From Nelumbo lutea (Eukaryota > Streptophyta > Magnoliopsida > Proteales > Nelumbonaceae): a stretch of 64,000 nucleotides of DNA. A program made the position numbers and the translations under genes. Position 1 is the stretch's first letter, and the number at the start of each line of letters is the position of its first letter. The stretch is taken from the NCBI GenBank assembly GCA_022828595.1, contig JAKGHH010000001.1:142061017-142125016 (forward strand). The letters run 5' to 3'. The notes under the pieces were generated by a model. That model ran no database searches, was not told the origin of the DNA, and saw only the letters and a program-made list of their open reading frames with translations. Below, in pieces: positions 34,701-43,700 of the stretch.

Positions 34701-37700
34701 AAGTCTAATTGAGCTTATATATTTTTTGAGCAGAACAGGTTATTTTTTGTATATTTTATGATTTTAAATGTTAAATAAGCAAGTTATTCTTCTTAGGGGC
34801 TGTTTGATAATGGCTTAAGTTTCTGAACTGAAAGACTTATCGCTTTGTCTTTTAGTTGTTAAAATAATCAAATAATAAAATTTTCAAGGATATAGTGGTC
34901 TACCCAATGACAGTGGGCAATCTTGATGTGTTTTTGTGGTTTTTAAATGTTAAACAAGTAGGGAAATTATTAAGTCTAAGCTCAAATTCAAGTTCAAGCC
35001 AAACTGAACTCAAATATACGAGTGTTTGAGTCAATTCGAATTTGAGCTAATATTTCTAGCTCGAACTGAGCTCAAAGCCAAACTCAAACCTTATGCTTTT
35101 CTAATGAGCCAAGCTCAAATAGTCTAATATCCAGCTCATCTTGGCTCATATCCACCCCTAATTAGAACAAATAGAAAATAAACAAATAAAAAAAGACCAT
35201 TAATATTCAAAAAAAAAAACTTATCCTAACCATATGGGGCAGGCTGTGTAAATCCTAGGCCATTGCCGTGGCGATTAATATAATACAGGCCCTGATGTAA
35301 AAACAGGTCATTAATATAATATGCTGTCGCTGAAGATGATGTAGGAGTAAGATCAGCTCAGTTTTGGTCATTAGAGAATGTTGAATGGTCTTATTGATCA
35401 GGGTTTTATGGCTGTCAATGGCTGTAATGGCTTCTTGAAGGAATAAGAGAAAAAATAAGGAGAGAAAGAAGAGAGAAAATACCGGGAATCACTCACAGGG
35501 TGCCTAGAATCACTCTAGGACATGGGAATCACTCACCATAGTTAGCATAAGCTGAAGAAAAACTCAATAAACTTCATTGCCTTTGTGTAAAACGTCCATA
35601 CATACTTATAGACTCTAAACTCATAATAATCCATAATAATCCTAGGAGTCAAACTGTTAGACTCATAATAGTGTTAGAAGTCAAACTGTTAGACTCAATA
35701 ATCCTAGTAGGACTCAAACTAAACTGTCATATCCTATTTCAATTCAAAGAAGACTCACTCTAATCCAACTTATGCAATGACTCTGAAATTTTAAACATAC
35801 ACAAACTATAAATAGAAAATATAAACCCTATCATTGGACCCCCACAGAAAATTGCAAAATTGACAAAAATACGCCTATTATCCAAAAATACAGAAATACA
35901 TAAAAATATCATAAAATTGCAATTTTGACTCTTCAGCTCCTGCATCAGAAGACTTGCACATTTTCATGCAAGGCTACTGTTGAAATTTGATGGGTTCTGC
36001 CTTAAGAAAGCTATTCTATTTTCCAGATCTAGTACCTCCAATGGAATATCTCAGAAGGGTTCAAATTGTATCAGATCATACAGTGGCTTTATATAGATTA
36101 GAACAAAAAGAATGCTAGTAAACAATGATTATAATCCTGAATTCTTCACATACAGACAAGGTGAGACCCATGAAAAGACATATTCAACTTTGTCTTGTAG
36201 CACGACTCTTCATGGATCTCAGTGTGTCTGTGGAGCGAAGAATTCGGAATTCTAAGAGTTGCATAAAGTAATAATTTCTAGCATGTTTTCAAAACAATCG
36301 TAACAAATCAAAAACAGTCGTTTTTAAAATGTCTATCTGGCATAGCTCTGAGACATCAAACAAGGGATAACTGCATGCTTTCTGAAGATTAGTTTACTAA
36401 CTAAAATAAAGTGTCAGCCTTGTTTATTATGAATTGGAATTTCTTGTACAATAAGCTGGGAATAATGATCCATGAGGACTTCAGGACCTTGAGGTCTGTA
36501 GAGAACATTGATGTGGGCCCCACAGTTGTGGTTATTTTGCTAATCTGTTATTTCTAGTTTCAGTTTTATATTGTTTGTTATTTGTTAGCAATTATGATGA
36601 AAACACCAAGGGCAGATATGTCCTTTCATGTAACTAGCATAACCTATATATATTAACTTAAAGTGGCGGCGGCAGAATATTGACATTCTGTTCTTCTCAA
36701 AATCTGTGTTCTACTGCACTTTCACCACTCTTTCTTCTACTTCTTCACTTTTCTTCTCATCGAACCTGAAATCTCTTAGTGGTCAAGACTGAATAGCAGT
36801 CTTGAAAACCTACATGGTATCAGAGCCAGGTTAGGGTTTTTCATGTGAGTCTAATACCAGCCGACCACATGAGAATTCCCTAAGACTGAAAGTTGAAACG
36901 GAGGAGTTCGTAGACTGATTCTTGGAGATCGCCAAAGGTGCTAGTAGCTGTTGGAAACTTGCTAGGGTTGTAGAGTGTTGGTGGTTAGGAAGGATCAGAA
37001 AAGACTAGGGTTCAGGTAACCCTAGAAGGCAGCGAACTATTTTTTCCTTGTAAGTTGTTTACTTTTAAGAGAAGTTCTATCAGAGAAGATAGGTTGGACC
37101 TATCTGGAGGGGAAGGTCGAACCATTCTAGTTCTTTCTCTCTTCGATTCACTAGGATTTTACTGCAAACCCTGGCCGAACTGTGTTTCTCTCTACTCTAG
37201 GGTTTGAAAGTGATCTACGGCAAGCCCTAGTGTTTGACTGAACCTTGTGATCTACCTAGAGCTACTCTTAAGTTTATTGGTAGGTCCGATCAGATTCTAG
37301 GGTTTCTTATTAACCCTATTGCAAGCTCATCTATACAGTTTGGACTGTGCGACTGAATTGCTTCATTTCAGGACTGATTAAAACCCTACTGCAAGCTCAC
37401 CTATATAGTTTGGACTGCGCGACTGAATTGCTTCCTTTCAGGACTGATTAACCCTAACTTTCCTTAGCATATCAGTTTTTTTTTAAGGCTGTTCTCAGAG
37501 TTCTAAGGGAGTTAGAAATCTACGGACAACTACTGCTGTGTTGGCTAGTTGGTTTCAGATCAGAATTATTTTGGTTTTGTGCACATACATTGAGAATACA
37601 GATCAGACCTATACTGTTTTGATTGTGATTGGTGATTCAAGTGCTGTTTTGAGACTTGACAGAAATGGAGTCTAAAATTCAGGCGGAATGCAGTCTTGGG

Positions 37701-40700
37701 AACATCAGTTATGGTGGTATTTCTGAGATGGGTGGTCAGATTACGACCGTAAAGTTTGATGGATCAAACTATTTGGAATGGGCCCAATCAGCCATGATGG
37801 CTATTGGTGGAAGGGGTAAATTAGGGTACCTCCTGGAAGATATGAAAGAACCTTCCAAGGGAGACCCGACATACACCAAGTGGATGCAAGAAAACTACTT
37901 GGTTATGACATAGCTGTGTAATTCTATGCAGCCTCATATTATCCGGAATTATTTGTGGGCAAAGACAGCTAAGGAGATATGGGATGTTATGAAAGAAACT
38001 TACTCCCAACCCCTTAATGTTGCCAGAGCATATGAATTGAAATGTGAAGTGAACACCCTTAAACAAGGAGAGAAACCGGTGTCCTACCTTGAAGTCCCTG
38101 TGGCACGAGATTGATCACTTAGAGACTCTTGAGTGGGAGAGTCCCAAAGATGCTCAGACCCATAGAAAGCACATCGAGACAAACAGAGTGTTTGAGTTCC
38201 TGGCGGGACTGAACTCAGAATATGATATTGTGAGGCAGCAGATTTTGACTAGAGACAGTGTGACTTTCTCTCAGGCTTGCTCATTTGTACACAATGAAGA
38301 GACCAGAAGGAAGGTTATGATGCAACCCACATTAGCCTTTGTAACGGTTACACCAAAATCAGGGGGTGATTCAGAGAAGGACAGGAGGAAGGAAGACAAG
38401 AAGGATGTAGTATGTGAACATTGTAAAAAACCCAAACATACAAAAGAGACATGTTGGAAACTGCATCCCCACTTGGTTCCTGCGAAGTTAAGAAACAAGA
38501 AGGGCACTGTTCATGTAGCCATGAACACTGATTCAACATCCTCATCTGGCACAAAAGGAACATCTTTGGAGACCTTAGCTGCAGTTCGGGCTGCCCTAAT
38601 ACAGCTAGAAAAGGAGTTTGGAAATTCAGCTCAGCCACTACAGCCTCCATCAGCCCTTGTCACATCTGCCTTCGCTCATTCAGGTACTCGAGCTTTAGCC
38701 TATCATGCCTCAACTCCAGGTACTACTGAACCTTGTTGGGTAATAGACTCGGTGCATTTGATCACATGACTAGCTTGCCTTCATTGTTTACTACTTACCA
38801 TTTGTCTTCTGGTAGGGATAAGGTATCTATTGCTGATGGCTCCCTGGTTCCTATTTCTGGGAAGGGTGACATCAAGCTTTCAGATACTATCTCCCTATCA
38901 TCTGTTTTGCATGTTCCTAAGCTTGATACTAACCTTCTTTCAGTCAGTAGTATTACCAAGCATATGAACTACTCAGTAACCTTCTTCCCTGACTGATGTG
39001 TTTTTCAGGACTTGGAGACGAAGAAGGTGATTGGGAGTGGTCGTGAGACGAATGGGATCTATCTGCTTGGGAGCGGTTCCGTCAGGGAGAGTCAGTAGAG
39101 AAGATGTCCTTTGTTTCTCAGAGTGTGAGTCCGGTTATGCTTTGGCATAACCGATTAGGTCATTTGTCTTTTCGGTCTTTACAGAGTCTGTTTCCTGCTT
39201 TATTTGAGTCTATTGAGTTGTCTCAGTTACAATGTGAAAGTTGTGAGTTTGCTAAGCATTGTAGAAAGCCTTATTTATTGAGTAATAAAAGGAGTGATAA
39301 TTCTTTTGATATTGTGCATACCGATGTTTGGGGGCCTTATCATATCCCTTCTATGGGTGGGTACAGATACTTTTTGTTATTTGTTGATGACCATACCCGT
39401 TTTTCTTGGATTTATCTCTTGCGTTCACGAGATGAGGTACCTTCCCTGACCCAAAATTTTCACCAAATGATCATAACCCAGTTTGATGCCAAGATCAAAG
39501 TTCTCAAATCTGATAACGCAAATGAATACTTTGCTAAATCATTGACATCTTATCTTCTTCATCATGGGGTTATCCACCAGAGATCTTGCCCTCATACACC
39601 TCAGCAGAATGGAGTTGCCGAGAGGAAGAATAGGCACATTTTGGAAGTGGATAGAAGCCTCATGTTTTCTTCCAATGTCTCTATTCGCTTCTGGGGGGAT
39701 GCTATCCTCACGACAGTATACCTTATTAATCGGGTCCCTTCTAGGGTCCTTGATATGCGATCTCCTTTTTCGCTTCTACACCCACGTGAGGACTTGTTTT
39801 CTATTCCCCTTAAGACATTCGGTTGCACTTGCTTTGTTTAGCTTCTCGGACCCCATCCCTCCAAGTTTGAACCTAAAGCCTCCAAATGCATCTTCCTTAG
39901 TTATGCACAAACTCAAAAGGGTTATTGTTGTTATGATCCTATCTCCGGGAGGAAGTTTGTCTCCACGGATGTCACTTTCTTTGAGGGGACAACCTATTAT
40001 CCTCGGGTTGCCCTTCAGGGGGAGAGTAGTGAGAGTGGGGGTTTGAATTCTTGTCTTCAGGGGGAGAGCAGTGAGAGTGGGGCAATTCCTTTACCTATTC
40101 CATTGGGTGATGAGAGCTGCAATGGTGAGGGTAGTCAGAGGGATCAGGAGTTGCGGGTTTATCACAGGCGGTGCAGGCAGGTTGATCATGATCATCAGCA
40201 GTCTAGGCCAGCTCCAATCTCATCTGTAGCTCCAGGTCCAGATACTACAGTCCCAGAGCCCACAGAGACTTCCCCTACAGATGATCTTGACCTTCCAATT
40301 GCAGTCCGTAAAGGGAAACGACATTATACCACATCCACAGCCCACTGTATTTCCCATTTTTTATCCTATGATCGCCTATCTCCTACCTACAGGTCCTGCC
40401 TTAGCTCCATTTCCAATGTCCCTATCCCAAGAACAGTGCAAGAAGCCCTATCCATCCCTGAATGGAAAGATGCAATGCAGGTTGAGATGGAAGCCCTGTT
40501 GAAAAACAACACCTGGGAGGTAGTTGATTTGCCAAAAGGAAAGAAACCAGTTGGATGCATATGGGTATTTACAATGAAGCATAATGCAGATGGATCTATT
40601 GAGAGGTATAAAGCTCGGTTAGTTGCAAGAGGGTTTACACAGACTTATGGCATAGATTATTTGGAGACATTTGCACCGATAGCCAAGATGACTACTATTC

Positions 40701-43700
40701 GAGTTCTATTGTCCCTTGCAGCAAGTCACACTTGGCCTTTATACCAAATGGACGTGAAAAATGCCTTTCTGAATGGAGATCTGCAGGAAGAAGTTTACAT
40801 GCGTTTGCCTCCTGGATTCTATGATGCAGAAATAGGTAAGAAGGTCTGCCGGCTCAACAAAGCTTTGTATGGTTTGAAACAATCACCTAGGGCTTGGTTC
40901 GATAGATTCAGACTAGCACTTGTAAAATTTGGATATGTACAGGCCCAGTCAGATCATACCCTATTCATCAAGAGGGTGGAGTCATCTTTGACACTACTGG
41001 CCGTATATGCTGATGATATTGTGGTCACAGGGAATGATAGCCATGAGATTGAGTCTCTTAAACAGCTTCTTCACCAAGAACTTGAGGTGAAGGACCTTGG
41101 TGTACTCCGGTATTTTTTGGGTATTGAGGTTTCTAGATCCAAACAAGGGATCTTTATATCTCAAAGGAAATATGTCCTAGACCTGTTGGCAGAAACTGGA
41201 AAGTTAGGTGTCAAGCCTGCAGATACACCAATTGAACAGAATCACAGGATTAGTGCCGAGAGTGGGGAGCTTATTGAAGACAAAGTTATGTTCCAGCAAC
41301 TGGTAGGAAAGCTCCTATATCTCTGCCTCACTCGGCCAGATATTACTTATGCTGTTAGTGTTGTCAGCCAGTACATGCATTCTCCTAGAACCACACATCT
41401 TCTTGCGGTAGAAAGAATCTTAGCCTACTTGAAGAGATGCCCAGGTAGGGGTATACTTTTCAAGAACAACAATCACATGAAGGTGGAGGTCTATACTGAT
41501 GCAGATTGGGCTTGGAGTGTTGATGACAGAAGGTCTACCTCAGGATATTGTGCCCTTGTGGGAGGAAACCTTGTCTCCTGGAGAAGTAAGAAATAAAATG
41601 TTGTCTTCCGGTCAAGTGCTGAAGCAGAATACAGGTCCATGGCCAATGGAGTGGCTGAAATCCTATGGCTAAGATCTCTACTTAAGGAGTTGGGTATTGA
41701 GTATGAGAAGCCCCCGATGTTGTACTGTGATAATCAAACCGCCATTAATATATAGCACATAATCCAGTATAGCATGACAGAACCAAACACATTGAAGTTG
41801 ACCGTCATTTTGTGCGAGATAGGGTCTCATCTCAAGAAATATGCCTCCCTTACATCACATCCAGTATGCAACTAGCAGACATCCTCACTAAAGCCGTATC
41901 AAGAAAGAAGCTAGAGGCGGATCTATCCAAGTTGGGAATGATGAACGTATACTCCCAACTTGAGGGGGATTGTAGAGAACATTGATGTGGGCCCCACAGC
42001 TGTGGTCCCACTCTATCCGTAGGGTAGAATGTATCTAGTCATAGCTGTGGTTATTTTGCTATTCTGTTATTTCTAGTTTCAGTTTTATATTGTTTGTTAT
42101 TTGTTAGCAGTTATGATGTAAACACCAAGGGCAGATATGTCCTTTCATGTAACTAGCATAACCTATATATATTAACTTAAAGTGGCGGCGGCAGAATATG
42201 GACATTCTGTTCTTCTCCTCAAAATCTGTGTTCTACTGCTCTTTCACCACTCTTTCTTCTACTTCTTCTTCACTTTTCTTCTCATCGAACCTGAAATCTC
42301 TTGGTGGTCAAGACTGAATAACAGTCTTGAAAACCTACAAGGTCCATAAGGCTAGTTCAGATTCTAAAGAGTTGCAAAGAGGGGGATAAATTATCTCCTT
42401 GCCACTGTAGCATCTTATCAAAACCCTGACAAGTGCAGAATTTTCTTGGTCAATCTTCCAAATCCACAACTTGAATGAATGTAATGCACATTTGCTGACT
42501 AGAAATAGAAATGGTAGTTACAACAATTATATGGCATTTAGCAGCATAAGGTTGCAGGTTGAGTAGAAAGATGTTGACTGTTCTTTTAAACAAGTGACAA
42601 ATTTATGAAAGAAGTATGAGATGAATATGTTTCCCCGGATTCTCTAAACTTAAATATAAGCTGCTAGTACATATATATAATATATCTATCTATTACCTCA
42701 ATGAAGACTTTTGGATTTGGACAGTTCTGTTGCTTTGATAATCTCAGAGTATACTCTGCTGCAGAACGACCATTACGAAGGACAATTGCCTTGAAAAACT
42801 CCAATAAATTCACTCTATCATTCTTAGAAAGCTCAGCAGTCATGCCCACATCAAGGAAAATGACATGAGGCATGGACTTAAAGAGCCCTTTATGTGAAGA
42901 TTTTCTATGAGCTACCCGGACAAGAATATTTCCAGGATGCATGTCTGCATGGATAAAATTGTCCACCTGGAAAAGCAATAAATACTTTAAACTATGCCTT
43001 CAATCTTCCATTAGATAAGAAACTAATACATGCCAGATTTCCTAAGCTTATTACTAATAATCAGAATTCAGAACTATATATAAATAAACCAAGAACCACT
43101 ATGCTGCCGATTTCCAAGATACACCACCAGAAGTCATGAGCTTCGAGTCAAGGATAAAAAAATCACAACGTATCAACTCGTATTGGCTGATATTTGTCAT
43201 ACCAATATGCTATTGCAGGGATGGTTTCGGGGTCTGACCTGTTTCACAGGGTAGACAGGTCTTATACTGACCCCTCTGAACAGGTTTGAAAAAAGAACTA
43301 ATAAAATATAAAGTGCTTATTGATACAGACCAATACACTGGATGGGGTGTATTGGTCTGTATTGATATTTAGAACCTTGCTTTGAGTATGATATTTTTAT
43401 TGATAAAAAATAGGGAACAGAGGAGGGAAATAAAATTCTTTACAAGAAACTAAGATTTGGAAAAAAAAAATAAATGTGATTTTAAGATGATTTTTTTCAG
43501 ACTTACCATGTTAAGTGTTTCTACCAAAAAAACATGTTAAGCGCATATTCAATAACTCAATTAGGAACCATTGCATGGTGTAATGGTAAAATCTTGGACT
43601 GACATGGATGAGAATAAAGGTTCAACTCCAAAGAGTGGCCTTTTATTCAATATCCCAATTTAATAACAAATATCCAGTGTTTTAAAAGCAAGAAATGAAT

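Larger units (their letters stand above)
36497..42339 (+). mobile_element. Ty1/copia LTR retrotransposon in intron 2 of the kinase gene
   Basis: This element of 5,843 bp has LTRs of 318 and 369 bp, both TGTAGAG...CCTACA. A perfect 5-bp target duplication AGGTC lies at 36,492-36,496 and 42,340-42,344. Gag, protease, integrase, RT and RNase H follow in copia order. I count 8 substitutions over about 318 aligned LTR positions, so it is much younger than the gypsy element at 3 kb. It lies antisense to the kinase gene and forms about two thirds of its second intron. A few stops and frameshifts make it non-autonomous. Confidence 0.95.

Noticed and set aside
40010..40090. A central polypurine tract in the copia pol (CAGGGGGAGAG twice)
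   Set aside because: The purine run is duplicated within coding sequence (QGESSESG repeat), and copia elements do not generally use a central tract. No supporting evidence.
43573..43640. A functional tRNA gene
   Set aside because: The A- and B-box-like words are present, but I could not fold acceptor and anticodon stems. Kept only as a SINE-like relic.
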